A DNA stretch of 64,000 nucleotides from Isoptericola dokdonensis DS-3 (GTDB taxonomy: Bacteria > Actinomycetota > Actinomycetes > Actinomycetales > Cellulomonadaceae), in NCBI RefSeq assembly GCF_001636295.1, contig NZ_CP014209.1, forward strand, positions 3,472,001 to 3,536,000, written 5' to 3'. A model generated the notes under the pieces. The model was not told where the DNA came from. It did no database searches and worked only from the letters and a program-made list of their open reading frames with translations. Position numbers and translations under genes: made by a program. Positions 25,401-34,735 of this stretch are shown piece by piece; positions within the stretch are counted from its first letter, which is position 1; each line of letters opens with the position of its first letter.

Positions 25401-26494
25401 CCGTCGCCACCGTCGGCCGCGACGGCGCCACCACCGGTGACGTCACCGCGGAGGTGACCGCCACCGCCACCGGGTACGACGTCGTCGCGCACCTCCCGCT
25501 CGACGCCGCCGCCGAGGGCGACACCCTCGGCCTCGACGTCCGGGTCACGGACGCCGGCGAGACCGTCGGCTGGAACAGCCCCGGCACCACCGGCACGCTG
25601 ACCCTCGTCGAGGAGCTGAGCTTCACGCAGGTGGCCGAGACCGCCACGCCGCCCGTCGTGGACGGGGAGGTCGACGACGCCTGGGCGGGCGTCGGCACGG
25701 TGACGACGGCGAAGGACGTGCAGGGCAGCGACGGCGCGCAGGCGACCGTGCGCACCCTGTGGGCCGACGACACCCTCTACGTCCTGGCCCAGGTCGCCGA
25801 CCCGAGCGTCGACGTCAGCGGGTCCGACCCGTGGGTGCAGGACTCCGTCGAGATCTTCCTCGACGCCGGCAACGCCAAGAACGGCTCCTACGAGGCGGAC
25901 GACACCCAGATCCGCATCAGCGCCGAGAACGCCGTGTCCTTCGGCACCGGGGACCCCGACGCCCAGGCCGCGCGCCTGGAGTCCGCCACGGCGCTCACCG
26001 ACGGGGGCTATCTCGTCGAGGCGTCCGTGACGCTCGCCGGTCTCGGGGGAGCGGGGACCTTCCACGGCCTCGACCTCCAGGTCAACGACGCCACCGACGG
26101 CGCGCGGACCGGCATCACCACCTGGGCCGACCCCACCGGCACCGGCTACCAGTACACCGACCGCTGGGGTGTCGCCGAGCTCGTCGCGGCCCCCGAGCCC
26201 ACCGCGCCCGCCTGGGTCGCCGGGCAGGTGTACACCGCCGGGGACGAGGTCACCCACGACGGCGCGCTGTTCCGTGCCACGTGGTGGACCACCGAGACCC
26301 CCGGCGCCTCGCCGTGGGGCTCCTGGCAGGAGATCGCGGCCACCGACGACGGCACCGCCGTCTGGACCGCGTCGCGGATCTTCACCGCGGGAGACGTCGT
26401 CGAGCACGACGGCGTGACCTACGAGGCCCGGTGGTGGACCCGCAACCAGACCCCCGGCACCTCGCCGTGGGGACCCTGGGAGCAGGTCGGCTGA
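22439..26494 (+). CDS. Secreted multidomain xylan enzyme: CE4 deacetylase plus GH10 xylanase with binding modules
   Basis: 1351 residues. Signal peptide about 1-37 (RFTRGVAGIAATALAAGG, cut after SSAAA). A CBM4/9-22-like module about 40-190 is followed by a NodB/CE4 deacetylase: TFDDGPNPGTTP at 226, NHSTGY near 281, RAPNGSWG, LVHDGGGD. A second CBM22-like module is about 430-565. The GH10 xylanase (about 576-910) has WHSQTPDWF, acid/base Glu717 in VVNEVV and nucleophile Glu834 in TELDVTIG. CBM9-like modules are about 915-1240, and two CBM5/12-like repeats (AWVAGQVYTAGDEV, VWTASRIFTAGDVV) end the chain. It should deacetylate and cleave xylan outside the cell. ATG 22439 has GAGGGAG upstream; ATG 22385 would spoil the signal peptide. 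Confidence 0.93.
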   Translation: MRQRFTRGVAGIAATALAAGGALGAVVVGASSAAADDAVVLENDFDSGYAPWGPRGPVTLAVTDDARTGAGALSVTGRTGDWNGPATSVAGLFEPGEVYQVEAWVKLPADTPATSLHFTVQETSAAGDAYTWVGGAVDVTADDWVKVGGAYTMPDGLTGAQLYLEAAAVDSTHPSFLVDDLVVTGQEVDTGLPDGFVPGGAVNPTATPVVAAQAGSTADVPVAALTFDDGPNPGTTPALLDLLADNDLHATFCVIGQNVQADGGAEILRRIVAEGHTLCNHSTGYADMGSFTPEQAQADMLANLEIIRDALGDPNAKVPFWRAPNGSWGATPQVAVALGMQPLAVTNTIADWETQDEATLTANLRAAVTDGELVLVHDGGGDRFGSLAATRTVVAELLADGWELTFPVGTPPRTGPVLATDFEDGLDGWGPRAAGETDPTVAITTDDSVSGTASALVTGRDSQGDGIGRDVSGVLTPGVRYEVSAQVRFAAGQEPDAVWLSLASTADGTTTYSTLAQWGDVTADGWTEVTASFQAPAADESFLYLETDYNGSNTSDLLLDDVVVAVPEPAVVQDLTPLHETVPFPVGVAVDSRETSGTAAELLLRHFDQITAENHMKPEAWYDDEGTFRPHPEAVALMDFAAAHDLDLYGHVLTWHSQTPDWFFTDDAGEPLTTSPEDQQVLRDRLRTHIFAVAEWLATYGEFGGDNPVTAFDVVNEVVSDGATDDGLRRSEWYRILGEEFIDLSFEYADSAFNDVHAAEGTDRPVTLFINDYNTEQVDKQNRYRALVERLLERGVPVDGVGHQFHVSLAMPVGALEAAIERFEDLPVTQAVTELDVTIGTPETEANLVEQGYWFRDAFALFRDHAESLFSVTVWGLTDGRSWRADAGAPLLFDDAYQAKPAYHGVVDGDLPAQQRSADVFAGDVALDGSASASPQWDRLPLHPVAAAGETVARFQTRWAPDHLTAYVTVDDEATDADDAVTFELAGAVATVGRDGATTGDVTAEVTATATGYDVVAHLPLDAAAEGDTLGLDVRVTDAGETVGWNSPGTTGTLTLVEELSFTQVAETATPPVVDGEVDDAWAGVGTVTTAKDVQGSDGAQATVRTLWADDTLYVLAQVADPSVDVSGSDPWVQDSVEIFLDAGNAKNGSYEADDTQIRISAENAVSFGTGDPDAQAARLESATALTDGGYLVEASVTLAGLGGAGTFHGLDLQVNDATDGARTGITTWADPTGTGYQYTDRWGVAELVAAPEPTAPAWVAGQVYTAGDEVTHDGALFRATWWTTETPGASPWGSWQEIAATDDGTAVWTASRIFTAGDVVEHDGVTYEARWWTRNQTPGTSPWGPWEQVG

Positions 26495-26506
26495 CCTGTC
26501 CGGTCC

Positions 26507-26550
26507 GGCGCCCGGGTCGGTGCGGCTCCTGCCGCACGGGCCCGGGCGCC
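26507..26550 (+). terminator. Xylanase terminator hairpin
   Basis: GGCGCCCGGG (26507-26516) pairs with CCCGGGCGCC (26541-26550), and GTGCGG/CCGCAC forms an inner stem around CTCCT. It lies 12 nt after the stop and has no T tract. Confidence 0.7.
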
Positions 26551-26554
26551 GCCC

Positions 26555-26587
26555 TTCCTCCGGCATCACGACGCGACGGCGGAGGAA
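26555..26587. repeat. Hairpin of the TTCCTCCG family, copy 1
   Basis: TTCCTCCG and CGGAGGAA flank a 17-nt loop that starts GCATC and ends GACGG. A second hairpin with the same arms, loop length and loop ends is at 63011-63055. Confidence 0.6.
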
Positions 26588-26606
26588 CCGCCGCGCTGTC
26601 GGCCGT

Positions 26607-26687
26607 GAGTCAGCGCAGACCGTGCCGAGTCAGCGTGGGTGGCCGCGAGTCAGCGCAGGTCGGCCGTGAGTCAGCGCAGCCCGTGGG
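26607..26687 (+). repeat. 20-bp-period GAGTCAGCG array, forward, 4 units
   Basis: GAGTCAGCG starts at 26607, 26627, 26647 and 26668. Between cores are variable 10-12 nt segments. The first unit, GAGTCAGCGCAGACCGTGCC, is identical to the first unit of the array at 46995. The array lies just upstream of the promoter of the DUF4190-like gene, and its inverted partner lies just after that gene. Confidence 0.9.
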
Positions 26688-26692
26688 GTGGG

Positions 26693-26698
26693 TAGCAT
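26693..26698 (+). promoter_or_regulatory. Likely -10 box of the DUF4190-like gene
   Basis: TAGCAT, six bases matching the TANNNT pattern, 30 nt upstream of the ATG at 26729. It abuts the end of the 20-bp repeat array, so the array occupies the -35 region. Confidence 0.5.
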
Positions 26699-26728
26699 CG
26701 CCCCTGCGTGTCGTCGAGCAGGAGGACC

Positions 26729-27865
26729 ATGAGCCAGTCACCCGGGACCGACCCGAACGTCCCCTCGACGCAGGTGTTCGCGGCGGTGGGGCCCGCGCCC
26801 ACCGAGGCGTTCGCCCCCGATGCCGGGACGGCGACGCAGGTGTTCGCCCCGGCCATGACCGCCGAGGACTCTCGCGCGACGCCGGCCGACCGGACGCAGA
26901 TGCTGCCCGCGGCCGCGCCCGAGCCGACGCAGGTCGTCCCGGCGCACACGGGGGACGCGTGGCTGCCTCCCGCCTCGACCCAGGTGATCCCCGCGGGCTC
27001 GCCCGAGGCCACCCAGGTCATGGCGGCGCACACACACGCCCCGGCGTCGGCCCCGGTTCGCCGGACCCCCGTGCTGCCCACCGCCTCGGCGCCGGGCGGG
27101 CCCTACCGGCCCGCCGCTCACGCGGCCGGCACCGCCGGGACCGCGCCTTCGTCGTCGTCCATCCCGTACCGGACGCCGCCCGCGCACCAGCCGTATCCCG
27201 CGACGCGACGCGCCACACAGCCCTACCCGGCCGCATCGTCCTCGCCGCCCGCGGCACCCGCGGCGTCGTCCCCGCCGCCGGCACCGAGACCCGCGCGCCC
27301 TGCTCCGGCCGCCCCGCAGCCGGCCGCCCCGGCGCCCGCCGTCCAGCAGCCGTACCCCGCCGAGCGGCGGCGGTCCGACGGCGCCCGGCGCGGGACGGAG
27401 CCGACGGCGGTGGCGGCGATGGTCGCGGCGGTCGTCGGGTTCGTCGTGCCGCTGGTCGGGATCATCGCGATCGTGCTCGGCGGCATCGGTGCGGACCGGG
27501 CCCGACGACGCGGGACCGGCGGTCGAGGGATGGCGCGCACGGCCACGGTGCTCGGGTCGATCCAGGTCGTCGTGACCACCCTCGTCGTCCTCGGCGGGCT
27601 GCTGCTGTGGAACGCGGTCGCGGACGACCTCCGACGCGGGCTCGACCAGCTCGACGGCGTCGCCGTGCCCGAGCTCTCCCTGCCCGACCTGGCGCTCGAC
27701 GGCCTCACCGGCGAGCTGTCCCTCGACGACGTCACGGACATCCTCGGCACCGTCGGGCAGGTCGGCGAGCTCGGTGACCTCGCCGAACTGTGCCAGTCCG
27801 GCGACGTCGCGGCGTGCGACGACCTCGTCGGCCAGATCCCCGAGGACCTCCTGCCCTCCTCCTGA
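26729..27865 (+). CDS. DUF4190-like membrane protein with N-terminal TQ-motif repeats
   Basis: 378 residues. The first 110 contain six x-T-Q-V/M-hydrophobic repeats (STQVF, ATQVF, RTQML, PTQVV, STQVI, ATQVM) in a disordered Ala/Pro-rich stretch; a Pro/Tyr-rich linker follows. Two membrane helices (AAMVAAVVGFVVPLVGIIAI, and VLGSIQVVVTTLVVLGGLLL) enclose a short Arg-rich loop, as in DUF4190 proteins. An acidic Leu/Asp-rich outer domain with two Cys (CQSG, ACDD) ends it. ATG 26729 has AGGAGG 3 nt upstream. Function unknown; regular Thr motifs suggest phosphorylation. It is flanked by inverted copies of the 20-bp repeat array. Confidence 0.75.
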   Translation: MSQSPGTDPNVPSTQVFAAVGPAPTEAFAPDAGTATQVFAPAMTAEDSRATPADRTQMLPAAAPEPTQVVPAHTGDAWLPPASTQVIPAGSPEATQVMAAHTHAPASAPVRRTPVLPTASAPGGPYRPAAHAAGTAGTAPSSSSIPYRTPPAHQPYPATRRATQPYPAASSSPPAAPAASSPPPAPRPARPAPAAPQPAAPAPAVQQPYPAERRRSDGARRGTEPTAVAAMVAAVVGFVVPLVGIIAIVLGGIGADRARRRGTGGRGMARTATVLGSIQVVVTTLVVLGGLLLWNAVADDLRRGLDQLDGVAVPELSLPDLALDGLTGELSLDDVTDILGTVGQVGELGDLAELCQSGDVAACDDLVGQIPEDLLPSS

Positions 27866-27888
27866 CGTGCAGCGGCACGGACGGCGCG

Positions 27889-27946
27889 AGTCAGTGCTGA
27901 TTCGCGCCGTCGTGCGCTGATTCGCGCCGGCGTGTGCTGACTCGTC
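27889..27946 (-). repeat. 20-bp-period array, inverted, 3 units
   Basis: CTGATTCGC/CTGACTCG cores (inverse of GAGTCAG) start at 27897, 27917 and 27937. The first is fused head to head with a forward GCGAGTCAG, making the palindrome-like GCGAGTCAGTGCTGATTCGC. It begins 24 nt after the stop of the DUF4190-like gene. Confidence 0.85.
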
Positions 27947-28052
27947 GATGAGAGTTGTCTCACAGGGATCTCACGGTGACCTCAGAACGGCTCGGCAGAG
28001 TCAGGGACGTGATCGAGCAGCAGGTTCGGTCCGGAACCAGGAGGGGATCCCC

Positions 28053-28208
28053 ATGGCACGCTCCGCACTGTTCACGGCCGTGACGCCGGCCAAGCGTCGG
28101 GCGAAGAACGACAGCAGCGACGACTCGTCGAAGGTGAAGCGCCGTCGCCGCCGTCGCCGGAACCGTCGTCGCAACCGTCGTCGCCGCGCCCGTCGCAGCT
28201 CGAGCTGA
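28053..28208 (+). CDS. Small arginine-rich protein of unknown function
   Basis: 51 residues: MARSALFTAVTPAKRRAKND, then SSDDSS, then a tail of about 18 Arg broken by Asn and Ala and ending SSS. AGGAGGGG lies upstream of the ATG at normal spacing. Codon choice favours CGT and CGC, typical of highly expressed genes, and third positions are G/C rich otherwise. The composition resembles ribosome- or nucleic-acid-associated proteins, but it is not the known small actinobacterial ribosomal protein bS22. It precedes the ABC exporter by 14 nt, so both may share an mRNA. Confidence 0.7.
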   Translation: MARSALFTAVTPAKRRAKNDSSDDSSKVKRRRRRRRNRRRNRRRRARRSSS

Positions 28209-28222
28209 CCGAGCAGCCTGCG

Positions 28223-30037
28223 ATGTCTGCACCGGACATCCCCGGGCGCCCCGGCCGCCGTGCGCGGCCGGGGCGCCTCGGCGCGCTCCGGCAGCGTCTG
28301 GTCGCGGCGGTCGCGCCGCGCGCGGACGACGACGGCCTGGTCGCCGAGGCACCCGCGGTCGCGTTCCGTGAGGTGCTGCGTCGGCTGCGGCCGGAGCTGT
28401 CGGGCCGTCGTCGGGTCCTGGCCCTGCTGGTGTTCCTCGCGGTGGCGGTCGCGGGCATCGGGACGGTCGAGATCTGGCTGTTCCAGCGGGTCGTCGACGA
28501 CGTGCTGGTCCCCGCCGACCTCGCCCCGCTGCTGCTCCTGGCGGGCCTGTACCTGGGGCTCGCGCTGCTCAGCGGGCTGCTGAGCTGGGCGGACGAGGTG
28601 ACCACGACCTGGCTGGGGGAGCACGTCACCCTGGACCTGCGGGGCCGGGTCCTCGCGCACCTGCACCGGGTGCCGTCCGACGTCGCGGACCGGCAGCGCG
28701 CCGGCGACGTCCTGACGCGGTTGACGAAGGACGTGCGCAGCATCGAGACGCTGCTGTTCAGCGCCGTCGACGGCGCGGGGGCGCTCGCCCGCGTGCTGTT
28801 CTACGGCGGAGCGATGCTGCTGCTCGACTGGCAGCTCGCCCTCGTGGCGTTCGTCGTCGCGCCCCTGTTCGGGTGGGCGTCGGAGCGGTTCGCCCGCCGG
28901 TTCAAGAAGGTCGCGAAGGAGAAGAGCCGCCGCAACGGGTCGATGACGTCGGTGGCGGAGGAGTCGCTGGCCGCGCTGAGCCTGGTGCAGGTGCACGGGC
29001 GGGAGCGCGAGGAGCAGCAACGGTTCGACCGGGAGGGGCGCGCGGTGGTCGCCGCGGAGCTGGGTGCCGCCCGTCTGCGGGCGACGTACCCGCTGGTCGT
29101 GGACCTGCTGGAGCTGGTGGGACTGCTGTCCGTCATCGGCCTGGGCGTGTGGGCGCTCGCGGACGAACGGCTGACGCTGGGCGGCCTGCTGGTGTTCCTC
29201 ACCTATCTGTCGCAGCTGGTGCGCCCACTGCGCGAGCTGGGGGACCTGATGGTGTCGGTCGCCTCGGCGGTCGCGGGGGCCGAGCGGGTGCTGGAACTGC
29301 TGGACCTGCCGGCGGGGATCCCGGAGCCGGCCGACCCGGTGCACCTGGACCGGGTGACGGGCCGGATGACGGTCGAGGGGGCGTCGTTCACCTACCACGG
29401 CGCGTCGCGGGCGGCGCTGGAGGGCGTCGACCTGCGGGTGGAGCCGGGCGGACTGCTCGCGTTGGCGGGACCGAGCGGCAGCGGGAAGTCGACGCTGGTA
29501 CGGCTGCTGGGCCGGTTGTCCGACGTCGACGCGGGCCGGGTGACGCTCGACGGGGTGGACGTGCGGGACCTGCCCGTGCGGACGCTGCGGGAGAACGTCA
29601 CCGTGCTGCTGCAGGAGGCCCCCGTGCTGGACGCGAGCGTGCGCGACAACGTGCGGTTCTCGCGGCCCGACGCCTCCGACGACGAGGTGTGGGCGGCCCT
29701 GCGCGACGCGGGGCTGGAGCCGGTGGTACGGGCCCTGCCGGACGGCCTGGACTCCCGGCTGGGGCAGCGTGGCCGGTCGCTGAGCGGCGGGCAGCGGCAG
29801 CGGGTCGCGCTCGCCCGGGCGCTGCTGGTGGACGCCCGGGTGCTGCTGCTCGACGAGCCGACGACCGGCCTCGACGCCGACGCCGCGACCCTGCTCCTGG
29901 CGACCCTGCGGCGACTGGCGGCGGACCGCGCCGTCGTCGTCGCGACGCACGACCCGGCGGTGCTGGCCGCCGCCGACCTGGTGGTGCCCGTCCACGACGG
30001 CACCGTGACCGACCCGACCCTGGAGGTGGCCCGATGA
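28223..30037 (+). CDS. ABC exporter, fused membrane and ATPase domains
   Basis: 604 residues, a half-transporter that should dimerise. The membrane domain (about residues 60-340) has six helices and exporter motifs such as HLHRVPSDVADRQRAGDVLT and SMTSVAEESLAALSLVQVHG. The ATPase has Walker A GPSGSGKST, the signature LSGGQRQRVALARAL, Walker B VLLLDEPTTGLD and H-loop ATHD. No peptidase domain. Its stop overlaps the kinase start (ATGA 30034-30037). The substrate is unknown; the coupled kinase and the small Arg-rich protein upstream are the only clues. Confidence 0.92.
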   Translation: MSAPDIPGRPGRRARPGRLGALRQRLVAAVAPRADDDGLVAEAPAVAFREVLRRLRPELSGRRRVLALLVFLAVAVAGIGTVEIWLFQRVVDDVLVPADLAPLLLLAGLYLGLALLSGLLSWADEVTTTWLGEHVTLDLRGRVLAHLHRVPSDVADRQRAGDVLTRLTKDVRSIETLLFSAVDGAGALARVLFYGGAMLLLDWQLALVAFVVAPLFGWASERFARRFKKVAKEKSRRNGSMTSVAEESLAALSLVQVHGREREEQQRFDREGRAVVAAELGAARLRATYPLVVDLLELVGLLSVIGLGVWALADERLTLGGLLVFLTYLSQLVRPLRELGDLMVSVASAVAGAERVLELLDLPAGIPEPADPVHLDRVTGRMTVEGASFTYHGASRAALEGVDLRVEPGGLLALAGPSGSGKSTLVRLLGRLSDVDAGRVTLDGVDVRDLPVRTLRENVTVLLQEAPVLDASVRDNVRFSRPDASDDEVWAALRDAGLEPVVRALPDGLDSRLGQRGRSLSGGQRQRVALARALLVDARVLLLDEPTTGLDADAATLLLATLRRLAADRAVVVATHDPAVLAAADLVVPVHDGTVTDPTLEVAR

Positions 30038-30816
30038 GCGGCCCTGCTGTCCCCGGCTACCGGCTGCGCCGGCTCGTCCACCGAGGCCACTCGTTCGAGG
30101 TGTACGACGCGTGGTCCGACGAGCGGGCGTGCCCGGTCGTGGTGAAGCGTGCCCGTCCGGGCGCGGCGGCGGAGGCGGGCCGGCGGCTGCTGCGCGAGGG
30201 GCGGCTGCTGCTGTCGATGTCGCACCCGCACGTGGTGCGGGCCTACGAGGTGCCGCGCACGGAGCGGCCGACGGTGGTGCTGGAGACGTTGCCCGGCGAG
30301 ACGCTGGACCACCTGTTCGCCGAGCACGGGCCGCTGGGGGTGCGGGACGTGGCGGAGATGGGTCGTCAGCTCGCGTCGGCGCTGGTGTACCTGCACGGTC
30401 GGGGGGTGGTGCACGGAGACCTCAAGCCGGCGAACGCGATCGGCTCGCAGGGGATGGCGCGGCTCATCGACCTGTCGTTGGCGGGTCGGCCCCGCCGGTG
30501 GCGGTCCAGCCGGGGGACGCCGGGCTACGTGTCGCCGGAACAGGCGCGACGCGACGTCGTCACGTCGGCGACGGACGTGTGGGGGCTGGGGCTGCTCCTG
30601 CTGGAGGCCGCCGCAGGCGACGACCCGTACCCCGTCGACGACGAGCGGTACCGGGAGGGCTGGGGCCCAGTGGCGGCGCCGGAGCCGTTGCGCCGTCGGC
30701 GCCGGGTGCCTGCCGCGCTGGGCGACCTGGTGACGGCGATGACGTCGATGGACCCGGCCGGGCGTCCGGCGATGGTCGACGTGCACCGGGAGCTGGGTCG
30801 GCTGGCGGACGCCTGA
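30034..30816 (+). CDS. Atypical serine/threonine protein kinase
   Basis: 260 residues, a kinase domain with no membrane helix. CPVVVKRA supplies the ATP-binding Lys, HGDLKPAN (H127, D129) the catalytic loop and GTPGYVSPEQ the activation segment. The HRD arginine is Gly, and the DFG motif reads DLS (D146), so it is a non-RD kinase that may not need activation-loop phosphorylation. The glycine-rich loop (LVHRGHSFEVY) is also degenerate. ATG 30034 overlaps the ABC stop, indicating coupled translation. Substrates might be the exporter or the TQ-repeat protein upstream (inference). Confidence 0.85.
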   Translation: MSGPAVPGYRLRRLVHRGHSFEVYDAWSDERACPVVVKRARPGAAAEAGRRLLREGRLLLSMSHPHVVRAYEVPRTERPTVVLETLPGETLDHLFAEHGPLGVRDVAEMGRQLASALVYLHGRGVVHGDLKPANAIGSQGMARLIDLSLAGRPRRWRSSRGTPGYVSPEQARRDVVTSATDVWGLGLLLLEAAAGDDPYPVDDERYREGWGPVAAPEPLRRRRRVPAALGDLVTAMTSMDPAGRPAMVDVHRELGRLADA

Positions 30817-30825
30817 CCCGTCGCG

Positions 30826-31536
30826 TCAGGCGTCGGGGCGGTCGCGGTGGTCGTCGTCGGGGTACGGGCCCGTCCCGAGCGCGCCGGCGATGCGCTGCTC
30901 GATCGCGGCGGTCGTGGCGTCGGGCAGCACGATGATCCCCTCGAGCTCCTTGGTCGCCCGACGGTAGGCCGACTGCCGCTCGGCGGTGGAGGCGGCCGGG
31001 TCGTCGGCGATCGCGAGCAGCTTCTTCGCCCGGTCGACGGCCCGGCGCTCGTCATCGGTCAGCGACGACGTGCGCCGGCGCCGGGCCTCGGCCTCGGCGA
31101 CGTCGAACCGGGTCCGCAGCTCGCGGACGGCGTCGCGGTAGCGGTCGAGGCGACGGCGGTCGCGGAGCTCGTCGAGGTCGTCGGGGCGCAGGTCCTCGGC
31201 GTCCCGGCGGGCCCGGTGGAAGTCCACGGTGACCTGCTCGCGCATGTCGGTCATCAGCGGGTGCTCGAGGATCTTCGTGGCGTCGAGCTCGTAGTCGAGC
31301 CAGCGGCGCACCGTCTCGTCGTGGACGGCGACGGTCCGCTCGATCTCGCTCGTCAGGGCCTCCTCGGCCTCGGCGGTCGCGGCCCGGTCGGCGTACTTGA
31401 TGCGGTACATCTCGATCTTGTCGCGGCGGCGTCGCTCGTCCCACCGCTGCACGCCCTTGGCCCAGCCGCCGACGACGGCGCTCAGGGGGAAGACGAGCCA
31501 CCAGTAGGAGCCGAGGAAGTCCCAGAAGCCGTCCAC
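30826..31536 (-). CDS. Membrane-anchored coiled-coil protein of unknown function
   Basis: 236 residues. One N-terminal membrane helix (FLGSYWWLVFPLSAVVGGWA) is followed by a long charged helical region rich in Glu, Arg and Asp (RWDERRRRDKIEMYRIKYAD, DVAEAEARRRR) that probably forms coiled coils. No catalytic motif is seen. GTG 31536 lies 7 nt after TATCGT on the minus strand; an in-frame GTG at 31545 is the alternative. It lies convergent to the kinase gene, 9 nt away, so no terminator fits between them. Confidence 0.7.
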   Translation of the reverse strand: MDGFWDFLGSYWWLVFPLSAVVGGWAKGVQRWDERRRRDKIEMYRIKYADRAATAEAEEALTSEIERTVAVHDETVRRWLDYELDATKILEHPLMTDMREQVTVDFHRARRDAEDLRPDDLDELRDRRRLDRYRDAVRELRTRFDVAEAEARRRRTSSLTDDERRAVDRAKKLLAIADDPAASTAERQSAYRRATKELEGIIVLPDATTAAIEQRIAGALGTGPYPDDDHRDRPDA

Positions 31537-31614
31537 CGGCCTCACGATAGCGGCGCCACCGCCTCCCGAGTCGAGGGAGCTCCCGGGTGCGCCGCGGGCG
31601 GGGGTGCGCCGGGC

Positions 31615-33746
<2,132 letters not shown>

Positions 33747-33749
33747 CGC

Positions 33750-33849
33750 GAGTCAGCACACCGGGACGCGAGTCAGCGTGATCGGGCGCGAGTCAGCGCT
33801 CGGTCCGCCGAGTCAGCGCAGAACGCGCTGTGTCAGCGTGCACGACGAC
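33750..33849 (+). repeat. 20-bp-period GAGTCAGCG array, forward, 5 units
   Basis: Cores start at 33750, 33770, 33790, 33810 and 33830, exactly 20 bp apart; the last reads GTGTCAGCG. The array begins 4 nt after the enolase stop and runs into the terminator hairpin. Inverted units follow on the other side of the hairpin. Confidence 0.92.
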
Positions 33850-33878
33850 GGCCGGTCACCTTCGGGTGGCCGGCCGTC
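33847..33878. terminator. Hairpin with TTCG tetraloop after enolase
   Basis: A 14-bp stem (33847-33860 with 33865-33878), one T.G wobble, closed by a TTCG loop. No T tract. Confidence 0.75.
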
Positions 33879-33890
33879 TCGTCGTCCCGC

Positions 33891-33941
33891 ACTGACTCGC
33901 GCCGTCGTGCGCTGACTCGCGCTGTCGTGCGCTGACTCGCC
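33891..33941 (-). repeat. 20-bp-period array, inverted, 3 units
   Basis: CTGACTCGC cores start at 33892, 33912 and 33932. It is the inverted partner of the 33750 array, with the enolase terminator at the centre of the pair. Confidence 0.92.
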
Positions 33942-33975
33942 GGGCGGGGTGCGGGGCGGCAGGGGGACGGTTCGG

Positions 33976-33987
33976 CACAATCGAGGC
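33976..33987 (+). promoter_or_regulatory. Possible leaderless promoter, -10 box CACAAT
   Basis: CACAAT at 33976-33981, six bases, then GTG 33988. A weaker -10 match than its counterparts, but the spacing is identical. Confidence 0.4.
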
Positions 33988-34731
33988 GTGCCGTCCCGTC
34001 GACCCTCCGCCCCGAACCCGCGCCCGTCGTCCCGGCCCGCGAGCCGCACGTCCGGGCGCCCGGGCTCGCGCGGCGGCGGCCGAACCCGGTCCACGGGAGC
34101 CTCGAAGTCGACGGCGGGGGCCGGGTCGCCGCGGTCGACGACCCCGCGCAGCACGCGCCGCCCGTCCGGCCCGGCGCGCGACGAGCGGCGGCGCAGCCGG
34201 CTGGGGCTGGTGCTCCCGGAGGTCCTCACGGTCCGCCTGCTCGTGCTCGGCGTCGTCGTCCTGCTGGCCTTCGTCCTGCTGCTGCCGACGGTGCGGGGCG
34301 CGGTGCAGCAGCAGGCGCAGATCGACCGGCTCCAGGCCGAGCTCGACGCGCACGAGTCGGAGCGTGCCGAGCTCCAGGACGAGCTCGACCGCTGGGACGA
34401 CCGCTCCTACGTCATCCAGCAGGCGCGCAGCCGCCTCAACTACGTGGTGCCGGGGGACACGGTGTGGCGGGTGGTGGACGCCCAGGAGATCGAGGGCGAC
34501 CCCGCGGCGGAGGCGCAGGCCGACGCGGGGCCGACGGTCGCCGCGGCCCCGACCGGTGCGCCCTGGTACGAGGGCCTGTGGGAGTCCGTGCAGGTCACCG
34601 ACCGTGCCACCGTCGACCCGGACGCCGCCGCACCGGGCGCGACGCCGTCGCCGTCGTCCTCCCCGTCGTCGGACGGTGACGAGCGCGACGCCACCGACGA
34701 CGCCTCGCCCGCGCCGGACGGGGGAGAATGA
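33988..34731 (+). CDS. DivIC/FtsB-type septum formation initiator protein
   Basis: 247 residues. A long Pro/Ser/Arg-rich cytoplasmic N-terminus (about 75) precedes one membrane helix (VLTVRLLVLGVVVLLAFVLL) and a coiled coil (QQQAQIDRLQAELDAHESER), then the LNYVVPGDTVWRV block shared by actinobacterial DivIC-like proteins. FtsB/DivIC bridges FtsL and FtsQ in the divisome. The C-terminus is an Ala/Pro/Ser-rich acidic tail. Position after eno and before DUF501 is conserved in actinobacteria. The basic N-terminal extension is longer than in FtsB of proteobacteria. Confidence 0.88.
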   Translation: MPSRRPSAPNPRPSSRPASRTSGRPGSRGGGRTRSTGASKSTAGAGSPRSTTPRSTRRPSGPARDERRRSRLGLVLPEVLTVRLLVLGVVVLLAFVLLLPTVRGAVQQQAQIDRLQAELDAHESERAELQDELDRWDDRSYVIQQARSRLNYVVPGDTVWRVVDAQEIEGDPAAEAQADAGPTVAAAPTGAPWYEGLWESVQVTDRATVDPDAAAPGATPSPSSSPSSDGDERDATDDASPAPDGGE

Positions 34732-34735
34732 CCCG

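Noticed and set aside
22055..26569. 1504-codon open frame on the minus strand opposite the xylanase gene
   Set aside because: Antisense shadow of a well-supported secreted enzyme; no domain, start site or plausible folding pattern.
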